51,242 bases of DNA from Ophiosphaerella korrae (Eukaryota > Ascomycota > Dothideomycetes > Pleosporales > Phaeosphaeriaceae): NCBI GenBank assembly GCA_028456385.1, contig JALNQF010000297.1, positions 1-51,242 on the forward strand, written 5' to 3'. The notes beneath the pieces were generated by a model, which saw nothing but the letters and a program-made list of their open reading frames with translations, was not told where the DNA came from and did no database searches. The position numbers and the translations under genes are program-made. Of the stretch, positions 1-12,216 are shown one piece after another. The number at the start of each line of letters is the position of its first letter. The stretch's first letter is position 1.

Positions 1-760
1 TTATTATACTTATATCTACTCTTAACTTACTTTACTAACTTTATCTATTATACTTATATCTACTTTTAACTTATCTTCTCTTTAATATCTACTCTACTTA
101 TATTTATACTTAACTTATCTTCTCTTTATTATCTATTATATATATACTTATACTTAACTTACTTTACTCTTACTTTTTATTATACTTATATCTACTCTTA
201 ACTTATTTTTTTCTTAATATCTACTATACTTATATTTATACTTTCTCTATCTTTACTTAAACATCTATTATATATATACTTATACTTAACTTATTTTCCT
301 TTTAATATCTATTATACCTATATCTATACTTAACTTATATTACTTTATATCTACGCCTAACTTACTTTACCTTTAATATCTATTATACGTATATCTATAC
401 TAAACTTACTTTACTCTTAACCTCTATTATACTTATACTTACGCCTAACCTATTTTCTCTATAATATCTATTGTACTTACGTCTATACTTAACTTATCTT
501 CTCTTTAACTCCTATTATACTTATATTTACTCTTAACCTATTTTACTCCTAACGCCTATTATACTTATATTTACTCTTAATCTACCTTGTCCTTAACGTC
601 TATTATACTTACATCTATCTTTAACTTACTTTACTCTATATCTACCTTTAACTTACTTTACCTTTAATATCTATTACACTTATATCTACACTTAACTTAT
701 CTTTCTCTTAATATCTATTGTACTTACGTCTACTCTTAACTTACCTTACCCTTAACTAAT
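1..760. repeat. RIP-degraded ~43-bp minisatellite, block 1
   Basis: A loosely tandem array with a period of about 43-44 bp. Each unit reads roughly as CTATTATACTTATATCTACT followed by a TTAACTTA.TTTACTCTTAA-like half. Almost no CpA or TpG remains. It is the more mutated version of the array at 1,129-1,412, where units still carry CTTACGTCTAGGCTTAAC. The array runs off the left edge of the window. No canonical telomere repeat (CCCTAA/TTAGGG) is seen. Its position next to a telomere-linked-helicase relic suggests subtelomeric satellite DNA, which is inference. Confidence 0.75.
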
Positions 761-1128
761 AGTTCCTAATCCTTTTCTTTTACTTCTATTTCTTCTATTA
801 TAAATCCTAAAATAAAATCTTACTCTTACTCTACTAATAATAATATTAACTAATAAAACTCTCCTACTTAATTATTACTCTCTACTATCTCTAATACCTA
901 CTCCCTCTCTAACTACTCTATAAAACCCCTTCCTAGCCTACTATTATCTATACTGAATTTATCTAACTATACTTTCTACTACCCTCTAACCTTACTATAC
1001 CCTAACACTATTCCTACTACCTCTAAAACTAATACCTCTTTATACTAACAATCTCTACCCTTTGCTAGCTAGTACTATCCTATATTATTTCTCTCTTATT
1101 AGTTGCGTATCTCCTGCGATAGATAGCT
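761..1128. other. AT-rich spacer between minisatellite blocks
   Basis: Pyrimidine-rich plus strand without the 43-bp period. I recognise no coding motif or element. A less mutated patch with TTGCGTATCTCCTGCGAT occurs near 1,101-1,120. Confidence 0.5.
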
Positions 1129-1412
1129 AGGCTTAACCTATTATCTCTTAACGTCTATTGTACTTACGTCTAGGCTTAACTTATCTTACTCTTTACGCCT
1201 ACTATACTTACGTCTAGGCTTAACCTCTCTTACCCTTTATATCTACTATACTTACGTCTAGGCTTAACTTATTTTACTCTTCGCGTCTACTATACTTACG
1301 TCTAGGCTTAACTTATTTTCCTTTAACGTCTATTATACTTACGTCTAGGCTTAACCTATCTTCTCCTAACGTCTACTATACTTACGTCTAGGCTTAACCT
1401 ACTATTCCCTTA
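1129..1412. repeat. ~43-bp minisatellite, block 2 (better preserved)
   Basis: Six to seven head-to-tail units with the core CTTACGTCTAGGCTTAAC followed by a variable pyrimidine-rich half ending in AACGTCTAYTATA. Period is 43-44 bp. It is the same family as 1-760 but with ACGT and GGCTTAAC retained, so it shows the likely original unit. No coding content is seen. Confidence 0.85.
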
Positions 1413-1429
1413 CGTATTCTATTTAAATA

Positions 1430-4400
1430 TATATAACACCTAACTTCTAATATCTCTTTTCTTTATTCTATATCTTTTTTTATTTTCTTTCTTTACTCTA
1501 TATATTCTACTACCTACCTTATAATCTAACTTAAGTTATTACCTTTAATTTCTCTCTACTACTTCTTCTTACTTCCTTACTCTATAATCCCCTAGAATAG
1601 CCCTCTAACCTCTTCTATTTCTATTCCTTTTATCCCTCTATCTTCTTCTATTACTTTCTCTAAAACCTTATATACTAATAAACCTCTCTTTATTAACCTA
1701 ACTACTAACGTCTTTTTTAAAACTCCTAAATACTAATACTTCCCTCCTATAATCTTTTTATATCTCCCTTTTATAATATCCTCTTTAAAACTTGTATAAA
1801 TTACCTATAGTAACTAGTAATTATAATAATATAAATATAGAATATATACCTAATACTCTTTAAATAACCTATATCTAATCTATACTTACTCTACCTCCTC
1901 TTCTTTATAATCCTCTAGTTTATGTCCTATCCTATCCTTCTCTAATACTTAGCACTATTAACACCTACTCTACTACTCTTCTATTAACTCTACTAAACCC
2001 TCTACTTCTAACTCTTTTTTTCTCTAATGCTCTACCTCTTATAATCCTACTATCTATCTTTCTATCTTCTACTACTTAAACTCTAATTAGTCTCTTACTA
2101 CCTCTTCTATAACTCTCTCTCTAATCTTACCCTTTCTCCTTATATATTACTAATATCCTACCTTATCTTCTTTGCACTCCTACTACTACTTTATCCTATC
2201 TATTACCTTGTTAATTACCCTTTACATATATCTATTACTCTTAATTAGTTCTTATATCTCCTCCTCTATATCTTTTGTAAACCTATTGTATATCTATCCC
2301 TACTACCCTTCCTAGTATCCTTGTATAATAATTGCTTCGCTTACTTTACTATCTTATCTTACCTATCTACTTTCTTATATATAATACTATATCTTATAAA
2401 CTATTCCTATATATACTACTACTTAAATCTATACTATATCTACTTCTAATCCTAACGTATTTATTACTATAAACACCTACTTCTCTCTACTTGTTAACTA
2501 CCTTATAATCTCTTTCTTTTCCTCTATACTACCTACTACCTAGTAATAATAAACTACTCCTAATAACTCTACTATCCTCTTTGTCCTCTATACTATCTTA
2601 TAATACACAACTACCTATCTAGGCTATACGTACTTTTTCTTTAACTCCTCTACTACTTTTATAATTACCTACTCCTCTTTCTCTATATTATACTCTTCTA
2701 CCTAATACCTAACGTTTTTGCGCGTTGTCTACTCCTAGAACTACTAATACGCCTACTTTAACAGTAACCCTATTAGCTCTATAAACTACTACTCCTTACT
2801 AGGCTATAACGTTGCTATTAAATATACTATCTACGTCTCTACTTGTACTAATCCCCTTAACCCTAGTATCTAGCTATAGAATCTACTTAACAAATCTAAC
2901 ACTATATAATACTCGTCTACTATAATCTAGTCTAACTATCTTATCGCCTACTACTAGTTAATATAATACCTAAATACCTCTTTAACTACTACTTTAGGCG
3001 TTATAAATATAATCTACGCCCCTTTATATAGCTATTAACTATTCTATTCTATACTTATAATCTCTAGCTTCTTGTATCGCTCTTTTATATTAAACTATAA
3101 CGCAACTAGTAGTATAACTATAATTGTTAACCTACTTAATACTAACGCTAGTAACATAAACAATAAGCTCTTACCTACCCCTATTCCTATAATTACTACT
3201 ATAGGGCTCTTATACTATATAATTACCTATATCGCTAGTTTCTATATGCTGTAGAACTTAGCCTACTTACCTAATAACCTCTTTAACTCTCTATCTACGT
3301 CTACTAACTATATTATTTTCTACTAATAGTACTCCTCTTCTACTACTTCTTTATATACTACTACTACCTACGTACTTTTTTATAGCTTCTTTTTTATTAC
3401 TAACGTAATCTATAAAAATATATACTACTCTATACTAGCTAAACGTAACCTAATCCTCTTTACTTCTACGCTAAATATAGGCTCTATAACTAGCTTCCTA
3501 TAAATACTACCTACTATACTACTACTATGCCTAGTTTAAATATTAAACGCCTAGTCCTTGTTATCTAAATTGCCCTCGTCTTTATCTATATTTAAAAACG
3601 CCTTAATAGCTACCTAATTATAGATATACTAATAGTAAATCGCCTTTATACTATATCTCTATACTATTACTATTAACTTAATACCTATTTGCTATAACAA
3701 TTCTTTTTAAATTGCGCCTATAACCTAGTTAGTATTCTATAACTCTACGCTACTCTACGTCTTAATCCTCTCTACTTACTCCTCCTCTTACTCTTTTATG
3801 CTTACTTACTAGCTAACGCTATATACTCTTTTTCTCTCTTACACTTTATCTTCCTCTTGCTTTCTCTTTTACTCTAGTTTCTACTAACTCTTTTCTAGAT
3901 GCAGCTCCTATATATACGTACTCTCTTTCTTTACTTTACTACGTACTACTCTATTTATTTATCGCTAAAACGGCTAGCTAAACTATAAATAATACACTAC
4001 TAGTTTTCTTACTTCGTGCGGTATATACCTATAGATTACCTTACCCCTACTACTTTAACTAATATTCTTGTAATATATTATAGTAAATACTACTATCCTA
4101 TCTTTAATACTAATTTAGCTACTATCCCTATTCGCACTATTTTTAAATTTAACTATTATAAGCTCTAAACCTTGTAGTAGTTTACCCCCTACTATATATA
4201 CTACTAGGGCTAACTTGTAGTAGGCGTCTTTTATCGCCTACCTATATACCTATACGTAATCCTTTACCTATACTACGCTACCTCCTATACCTAGTGCTAC
4301 CTGCGTTGCCTTAACGTCGATAAATTAATTTCGAATCTTTTCCTCTTCTCTTAACTACTACCCTAGCTACTTTTCTAGGTCTTCTACGCTTATTATATTT

Positions 4401-5850
4401 TTATTGCGTAGGTCTTTTATAAAACTCTACCTAACCTACTACTTAGCTATATTATCTACTAGCTTGTCTTAGTTAATTATAGGTAACGTAGTTGTATTTA
4501 GTATAACTAAACTCTTACTATTAACTTATAACAATATTAACTCTATTAAAATATATTGTTACGCGCTAGCTATTATCTTGTAGATTATTAACTATAGTTA
4601 TACTATACTAAACTATATGTTACTATATAACAACGTATTACTAATCTAGTTAACTACGCCCTCTATATTAGTTGTAAACTAGATCTTAAACGTAAATACT
4701 CTTAACTATAAAATCGAGTCTATTAGTATTAGCTTACTATTGTATTTAGTTAACGTTATAAAGTAACTAGCTATCTCTTATACAAACTATAAATAGAGTA
4801 GTACTATAGTAGCTATGTCTTCTAACCTCTACCCTTTACTAGCTAGCTTGTTAATCTACTCCTATTATATCTACGTCGACTTATATAATACTAATATACG
4901 TGTTGTACTTACTACTACTAACTACTTAGGCGTGTATACTAATAGGCTTAACTACCTACTCTCTACACTAATCCCTAATACTACTATACTACTAATTAAC
5001 GCGCTTATGTACTTGTTGTTACCTAATATATAGTCTAATAACGATATTATAAACTCTAGTACGTGTCTCTCTAGTACCTCTTCTTGCTACTTATCTAACT
5101 TCTTGTTGTTACTATTATCTAACTCTATCTCTTTAAACTAATCCTCCTCTCTATTGCGCCCTATAATCGCCCTAATCCTCTCTATATACTTATATTACTT
5201 GCCTGTAATATAATACGATAGCCTTCTACCCTTAACCTTGTTATTATTATAGAGTTAAATAACTAGTATTTTATAAGTCTACTAAATATATATAATAAGC
5301 TCTAGCTATATATTACTATATTTAACTATTATCTTACTTATCTACTACGCGTTAAACGGCTTCTTGCTTATTATATTACTAAGTTCTCGCTAGTTAATAT
5401 ATATTATCGTAGGTATACTAACTACGCTTACCTAGGACGCTTACTATGCCTACTATATTACTATACGAGCTGCCTAACATACGTTAAATAATACCTACTC
5501 CTTACGTGTAGGCTTAGCTACTATCTTTAACAACTAGTTGCGCCTTAAACTCCTTAGATACTATACCTATCTTACTTAATTTAGCTACTCGCTAAAATCG
5601 TATCTATCTATATCTTCTTAGATAGTAGTATTTGTATTTTTCTCTAGTTCCTCTATTTACGTTGTAACTTATACTAATAATACTTTAACTGCCTAACCTA
5701 TATCCCTATCTATATTATTACCTACTAAGTAAACTACTATTACTATATTAACTTAGAACAACCTACTTATAGAACTAGTACTATAGAATTTCTAGTATAT
5801 TACTATTGTCTATATAGCTTATACACTAGCTTAGAGCTTACTTTAGTAAT
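1430..5850 (-). pseudogene. RecQ-type helicase, fungal telomere-linked class (RIP-destroyed)
   Basis: Read on the minus strand with stops ignored, long stretches stay in one frame. The clearest motif is a helicase motif I (Walker A) at 3,150-3,190, GIGVGKSLLFMLLA, followed by a stretch resembling the motif Ia region (IVILLVAL). Upstream, at about 3,440-3,555, the reading TRHSSSIVGSIY and then RLASIE*Y resembles the conserved block that precedes the helicase domain in fungal telomere-linked RecQ helicases; I judge that from memory of the family. Further upstream (5,300-5,640) lies a basic reading with KYKYYYLRRYR and KLSKIGIVSKEFKAQL. Such proteins would act as 3'-5' DNA helicases, and their genes lie in subtelomeres of many fungi. 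Dozens of TAA/TAG codons interrupt the frame, so it is dead. The C-terminal motifs were not recovered with confidence and both ends are approximate. Confidence 0.75.
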
Positions 5851-8800
5851 ATTCTTTTTAGTAATATTCCTTTATTCGCTTAATATAGTAATAAATATAC
5901 CTATATTTATTATATTAAAGCCTATTATAGTAAATAGGTAAATATAGTAATAGTAGTAATTTTAGCCTAGGATAAACAACTTAGTCTAAGTTGCTTACCT
6001 ATTACCGCAACTACAACGCTTCCTATACTACCTAGATAATTTTCTATTATATCTACTAAACGTACTCCTAGTAGCTTTTGTCTAAATAAGCCTTTAGCTA
6101 AGACTAGATAACGCCCTACTAGTAGGTCTTGTAAATAGTAATATAGTACGCTAGTAAATATTTAAAAATGTTATTAAATTACTCTATTCTTAGTATATCT
6201 AATAATCTTCTTATTTTAAGCTAATACTACCCTCCCTCCTATATATTCCTATTAATCCCTAAAATAACGTACACCCCCTACTATTGTAGCTAAAAGCCTA
6301 AGATATAACTACTTATATATTCTTATTAGCTTGTTAGAGTAGTATCTATATTAGGTTACTTAGATAGTACGCGCCTAGACTTCTACTCCTAAGAGTAAGC
6401 CTCTTCTCTAACTCTATTACTCTTATTTTATAGCTCTTTATATATCTTTATTATTTTAATCTACTACTTATTAAACTTATATTTCTTTTTTAATAGTAGT
6501 ACTACGCTAGACGCTTTTTTAATACCTATAAATAGTAAACTACGTAATATAATATATTATTATCTTATCTTCTTTATCTCTACTTCTTTTAAGCTAGGTC
6601 TCTTATTAATCCTTACTATAAACGCGTTTTATAACTCTTACTATACTAGCGCGTTTAGTAGTAAGTATATATTACGTCTATAAGATTATATATTAAGACC
6701 CTAGTAAGGTCTTAGATAGAACCTAACTTTGCGCCTACCTTACTACTTATAATACGCCTATTGTATATTATATCTATCTTATTAATTCTACGTTCTATAG
6801 TAAGAGAGGTAGATAGTAGAAAGTAAAGCTTCTTAGTTACTTATAATACTTGTATCCTATATAACTATAGCTACTAGGCCCTTAACGTAGACTATAAGAA
6901 ATTATTCTACTTCTAAGCTACGTAGGTAAGCTAACAAGTACCTAAATTTAGTATAGGATAGCTAATTCCTAATAACTAAAGTAACTACAATCTAGTGCTT
7001 ATTACTAATTCTCTTCTCTTAGCAATCTAGTTAGTACAAGAGATACTTATAAGAGTACTTAATAAAGAGAGCTAGTAGAAGCTTATCTATATAGCTATTA
7101 TACTAGCAAATACTATAGACGATATACTACCCTCTATATAAAGGATACCTACTACTAGTAACTTAGATAAAGAGGTCTAAAGTCCTCTACCTATACTAAA
7201 GCGTAAGGCTATATACTCTCTAATACTAGTATAGAAGTATACTTAGAGTAAACTTTATACGCCTATACTAGTACTAGAAGAGCTAAAAGTAAAGGAGTTA
7301 GAAGTAGAGTAATTAGAAGTAGAGCTATCTTCCTAGCTAGAGCCCTTATAGCTACTACTAGTCTATATTACTACTATTACTAGTAATAACTATTGCGTAG
7401 AGTAGACTTATAGGAAGAAACTAGCTATAGTATAAGAAAAAAAAAGGCGGACCCTAGGACTTGTAGAGCTAGCTAACTTAGTAGAGGCTACTAAAAAAAT
7501 TGCTTACTACACTATTACCTCTACTAATAACCTAGATATTACCTAGATTATTAAGTAACTTATAGGTAAGGGTAGTAACTTCTATATAGAGACTAGGTCT
7601 CTCTATAGGACTACTTATAGTATACTTAAGAAAGCTTACGTAGTTAGTAGTCTAGATACCTAGTATAACGTAGCTACCTTCTTGTAGTTATAAAGAGAGC
7701 GCAGCGCACTAGTCTTGTTATATAGTACTACTATTAATAGTACTATATCTAGTTAAATTACTCTATAGAACTACTACGCTAATAGCTATAATAGTATCTT
7801 CTAAAATACCTAGTACACGAGCTACTACTACGAGTAGTAGATAGCTACTATTACGATTAAGTACTACTAGGCGATAGCCCTCCTTAGTCGCGTATATACT
7901 ACTAAGATTAACTAACTTTAGTAAGACAACTACCTAGTAAGTAATAATACTTCTTGTAGTTAGTATAGCTAGGTTACTATTAAGTCCTAAGCTATTAATA
8001 ACCTACTACTATTAGTCTATCTTACTAGTACGCTCTACAAAAGGAAGGCCTTTATAAGGCGCTTAACCTAGGCAACGCGCTAGTATAATACTACTTAAAC
8101 TCTTAGCTAAAGTAGCCTTTATCTAATACCTACTAATATTGTCTCTACCTATTAGGTAGAGAAGGATGTCTATACTTACAAGTAGCCTATCTAGCTTAAT
8201 CTAATTAAGAAGGTAAATAAAGACGTATATACTATAAGTATAGTATTAGATAAGTAGCTAGGCGTAGAGAGTATTTAGGGCAGCCTAATCTAGAGCGAAG
8301 AAATACTCTATATTAAGGAAAAGGGCCTAATAGTAGCTTATAAAGTTAAAGAGATTGTAAGTAGTACTAATAATAAAGGTAGTAATAGTAGCGTTAAGTA
8401 TACTACGCTATCTACAAGAAGTATATCTTAGTAGCTTTAATAGCTTATATTACTAGAACTATTTAAGCGATATTAATTAATATACTTCTATCCCCTTATA
8501 GTAGTCTATATAAACAAGTTCTAGTTAAAGGTAGAAGCTTTAGCCCTAAATATTACTATCTTAGGTTAAGGTTAAAGCTTAAAGAAAAGCTACTAAAGCC
8601 TTTGTCTTAAGAGTCGTACTATTAGATTAAACTATTAATCTAGTAGTACCTAAGCTAACTTAATAATAAGCGAGCTTACCTATATTAACACTTAGATTGC
8701 GAGACTAGGTGCGTCTAAGCTTAGCTAAGTAGCTACTTAACTAGTCCTATTAACTTAGCTAGTTAACTAGTTTAATTAAATTAATTACTTAATTCTAACG

Positions 8801-8905
8801 TTCCTATACTACTTGTAGTAAACCGTGTATAACCTCTAAAACCCCTCTAAACCTAATAGGTACTAATTAATCTATAGTAGAATAACACACTAGGGTAACA
8901 GCCTT
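5851..8905. other. Degraded sequence, unclassified; coding-like plus strand from ~6,700
   Basis: From 5,851 to about 6,600 composition is mixed and may hold the N-terminal part of the helicase relic on the minus strand. From about 6,700 to 8,650 the plus strand turns purine-rich. One frame reads through with mostly TAG/TAA interruptions: for example KRKAIYSLIL near 7,200 and VELANLVEATKKIAYYTITS near 7,460-7,520. A reading near 6,850-6,960 is rich in Tyr at spacings vaguely like a zinc knuckle, but it lacks the GH pair and I do not rely on it. I cannot assign this stretch to a family. Confidence 0.4.
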
Positions 8906-8910
8906 CTACT

Positions 8911-9158
8911 AAGTCTTCTATATTAGCTAACCTAAAATAACGTTAGTAAGCTAGATATACGTTGTAAATATAGTAAACTAGAAACTTTAGAGTAATAAGC
9001 TTTCTATCGAGTCTTCTATCTTAGCTAACTTAAAATAATACTAATAAGCTAGATATACGTTGTAAATATAGTAAACTAGAACTTTTAGAGTAATAGGCCT
9101 ACTACTAAGTCTTCTATATTAGCTAACTTAAGATAATATTAATAAGCTAGATATAAGT
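8911..9158. repeat. 98-bp tandem direct repeat, 2.5 copies
   Basis: AGTCTTCTATATTAGCTAAC recurs in near-identical form at 8,912, 9,010 and 9,108, giving a period of exactly 98 bp. Copies one and two also share AAGCTAGATATACGTTGTAA and TATAGTAAACTAGAA. The third copy stops at about 9,158. Copies differ mostly by C/T and G/A changes. It lies just 5' of a pogo-transposase fragment. Confidence 0.85.
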
Positions 9159-9164
9159 TACCCG

Positions 9165-9560
9165 CTTTATTAACTACTACTCTATCTACTTTATCTTACG
9201 CTAGAGTACTAGAATTAATAGCGTACGCTATTAAGCTAATTCTAGATACAAATACAAGCTATACTTTAATCTTTTGCACTAGAAGATTAAGGAGTATAAG
9301 GTAGAGTAGCGCAATATATATAATATAGATAAAAAGGGCTTTATAATAGGTGTGTTAGGTAGAACAAAGAGAGTGTTTTCTAAAAGTAGCTAAGTAAAGA
9401 AAGGGGTTAGAGTACTAACTTAAGATAATAACAAGGAGTAGATAATAGTGCTAGCAAGCGTGTATACTAACGGATTAGCTCTTATCTATATAGTCGCTAG
9501 CGAAACTACCTTGTTTTTCCTATATACTCTAGTTAGAATACTCTATACTATTAGCGTTAC
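9165..9560 (+). pseudogene. Fot1/pogo transposase fragment (DDE superfamily)
   Basis: One plus-strand frame reads KYKLYFNLLH, then KIKEYKVE*RNIYNIDKKGF (near 9,310-9,340), IIGVLGRTKRVFSK and IIVLASVYTNGLAL. This is the segment around the first catalytic Asp of Fot1/pogo-type transposases, where the family has N-I/M-YN-M-DE-K-GF followed by IGV. The first Asp (NIDKKGF) is still Asp. N-terminal DNA-binding domains and the second and third Asp are missing, so it is a truncated and RIPed fragment. It is a different subfamily from the copy at 20,524-22,350, which reads SFNKASF at this motif. Confidence 0.8.
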
Positions 9561-9854
9561 CCTAAAACCCTAACCTTAGTGTTATTGCGAGCGCATAGCC
9601 TACCCTAATAAATACTACAACTCTACTATATTTTATTTAATATCTTACTATATAGTAGTTAGATTATTATAGAAATTACTACAACTAACCTACTATGCCT
9701 TGTTACACTAGACTATAGAGTTATAGTAATATTAAAGTCTATTTTACTCCTTGTTCTATCGAAATCCTAATATACTAGAACAAGGAGTTATCTATTTAGG
9801 GTTTCTAGTAGAACAAGACCTTAATAACGTCTTGTTCTAGGGCCTATTATAGAT
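9561..9854. other. Spacer with two inverted repeats sharing TAGAACAAG
   Basis: No coding motif is seen. Perfect inverted repeats are present: ACTCCTTGTTCTA (9,746-9,758) with TAGAACAAGGAGT (9,776-9,788), and TAGAACAAGAC (9,809-9,819) with GTCTTGTTCTA (9,829-9,839). The nonamer TAGAACAAG therefore occurs four times in alternating orientation. They could be remnants of a transposon end. The spacer ends abruptly at about 9,855 where Gypsy protease-region sequence begins. Confidence 0.5.
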
Positions 9855-9859
9855 AGGGT

Positions 9860-12216
9860 ATTTCTTTATTATATACTTTATTCTTTATATTTCTATAAAC
9901 TTCTTTAATATAAAGTTTCTTATAGCTCTACTATTAATTATTAATTATACTTTCTTTCTTTAGTAAGTACCTATCTTTGTAATATATAAGCCTCTTATAC
10001 CTTCTAGCTATTTGTGCTTAGGTAATTTTATAAATTATCTATCTTTCTAGGGCTATAGTCTTACTTTAAGTTTATATTCCTCGTGTTTTAGATATTTGTT
10101 GTACGTGTATTTATACTATAGTCTTTCTAGGATATATTTCTTAGATAGTTTTAGTCTAGGCCTTATTACTACGTAACCTTCTTTAGGTATAATTTCCTAT
10201 CCTTAGATATCTTCTACTAGAATTACTCTTGTATAATTTTAGCCTCTTCTTCTTATAGGCTATACTTTGTTATTTACTTTAGGATTTCTATATATAATAC
10301 AATTCTTATCTAGGTATAATATCTATAATACTTTAAAATATACTAGATATTCTAGATCTATTATTTTGTTATCTCCTTCCTAGTACTTGTCTTTTCTAGG
10401 TATTTTAGTAGTTAGGATATAGTATACTATTAGTACTCTTAGTGTATAGGCTTTATTAATCTATTGCGTTTCTCTTATAAGGTACTACTACTCTCTTTAT
10501 ATAGGTATCCTTCTTACTATAACTATATATTACTTTATCTATTCTTAGAATAGTATAAACTTTATTTCTTTAGGATTGCGTTCTTTCTAGTCTTTGTACG
10601 CTTTCTCTATACTTATAACTAGTAAGTATTTCTAAATAAACTTCTATTCTTTATTTTATTCTTCTATATCTATTATTATATAGTTATTATAGCTATATAT
10701 TTTTAGCTAGGTATACTCTATACTTCTTATACTTACTTATTTCTCGCTTTTTTATAGTCCTTTAGAGGAAGCCGTAGTAGTCTCTTTATCTAGTACTAGT
10801 CCTTTAGCCTAGATTAATAGGGTCTAGGGCTCTTCCCCTTCTAAGTCTTCTATTAGTAGGTCTATTATATATACTATTTCTTCTAGCTATACTTTTATTC
10901 TTTCTTTTGTTACTACTACTCTATTTTATTAAAGGAAGTATCTTACTCCCTCCTTACTAGATTAATATATATAGTAGTTGTCTTTGTAATAAAAGGTCTA
11001 ATAGAGTATTACGTATTGTATTTCTTTACTCTTAGCTACCTTCTCCTAAGGTTTAGCCTATGCTTGTAGTACTTCTTTCTTTTTCTTAGTTATTTTTAAC
11101 TAAGTTTCTTTATCTTTTTTATAGTCTTTACTTTTGTAGCTATTTATAAAGTGTCCTAGTTTTCTATATTTATAGTATACTATATCTTTCTTCTTTAATT
11201 AGTAGTCTTTTGTATAGTAGCCTTTCTTACTATAATTAAAGTACGTAAAGTCTTTATTCTTCTTTTTCTTTTTATCCTTGTTTATATTAAGGATTATAAG
11301 GTCTCTAGTATCTTAGTTTCTAATTTAGTTACTATACTTGTTCTTTTTCTATTCTTAAAGATCGTTGTTAATTTAAATTGCCTATTACTTTAGGGCTTCT
11401 AGTGTCCTAGGTTTCTCTATATAGATTATCTTGTATTAGATATTCTTATTTAGTTTTTATTTAAATTATAATATAAGAGCTAACTTGTTCTATTCTATAT
11501 TTTGTAATAGTTATTTAAACTATAATATATACTCTAGTACACTTTTTTATTATATAAGTCTTTTAAGTTTCTCTTCTACTTATTAGGTAATATCTATATC
11601 CCTAAATACTACTCTTATTTGTTTTATAAAGTATTTATAACTTCTAAAAATAGCTCTAGTTTTATCCTTTTAGGTTATTAGGGTATATATTGTATAGTCT
11701 ATCTAGTAAGATTTAAACTATCTTATTACATCTTCTACAAGGTGCATTCTAATATATATTACTTTCTTTTCTTCTATATTAAAGTGTAGTACTTGTATAT
11801 CTATCTAGAGTTGTGCTAATGCTATAAAGGGTCTTAGTTCTTCCCTTATTCTGTTATACTTCCTAAGGACAGGTATCTTAGGTAGTTTCTTTGTTGCACT
11901 TGTCTCTAGTTATTAGGTAATTAGTTCTATCTAATTCTAACCCTCTATAATAGCTTTAATCTATACTTTATTTTACTTTAAGTAGTCTTATAGTTCTTTA
12001 TTCTACGTTTCTAAAGTATTAATTACTATTTTTATATCTTCTTTCTTGTCTATTAATTTATTAATACGTTCTTTAATTGTTTCCTATATAGTACTATCTA
12101 ACTTATAACTACTCTTAGGGGCTTTACTTAATTATTTAATTAAACTTTCTACTATCGTGTTAGCTAGACTATATACTACTTACGCTTCGCTTCTCTTAAT
12201 AACTAAATTAGTAAGG
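9860..12216 (-). pseudogene. gag and start of protease, copy A'
   Basis: On the minus strand two tandem CCHC zinc knuckles are legible at about 11,130-11,240, with Cys codons (TGY) turned into Tyr (TAY): YFNYSKKGYYTKDY and then YYKYRKLGHFINSY. In Gag these bind the element's RNA during particle assembly. Further downstream, at 9,917-9,940, is the protease active-site region INSRATKN, where the family has D-S-G. The D-to-N and G-to-R changes fit TpG-to-TpA mutation. Many stops make it non-functional. Confidence 0.8.

Noticed and set aside
1..1412. Minisatellite taken as telomere repeat
   Set aside because: The period is 43 bp and there is no CCCTAA/TTAGGG tract. It is subtelomeric at most.
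3072..3254. Plus-strand ORF of 60 codons
   Set aside because: It lies antisense over the helicase motif I reading. RIP removes stops from one strand of such regions, so it is a shadow.
4815..5033. Plus-strand ORF of 72 codons, hydrophobic
   Set aside because: A low-complexity Leu/Tyr/Asn/Thr product is typical of translated AT-rich RIPed DNA. The minus strand carries the helicase relic.
6850..6960. Zinc-knuckle-like reading suggesting a LINE gag
   Set aside because: The Tyr spacing only loosely fits CCHC, the GH pair is absent and no LINE endonuclease or RT follows.
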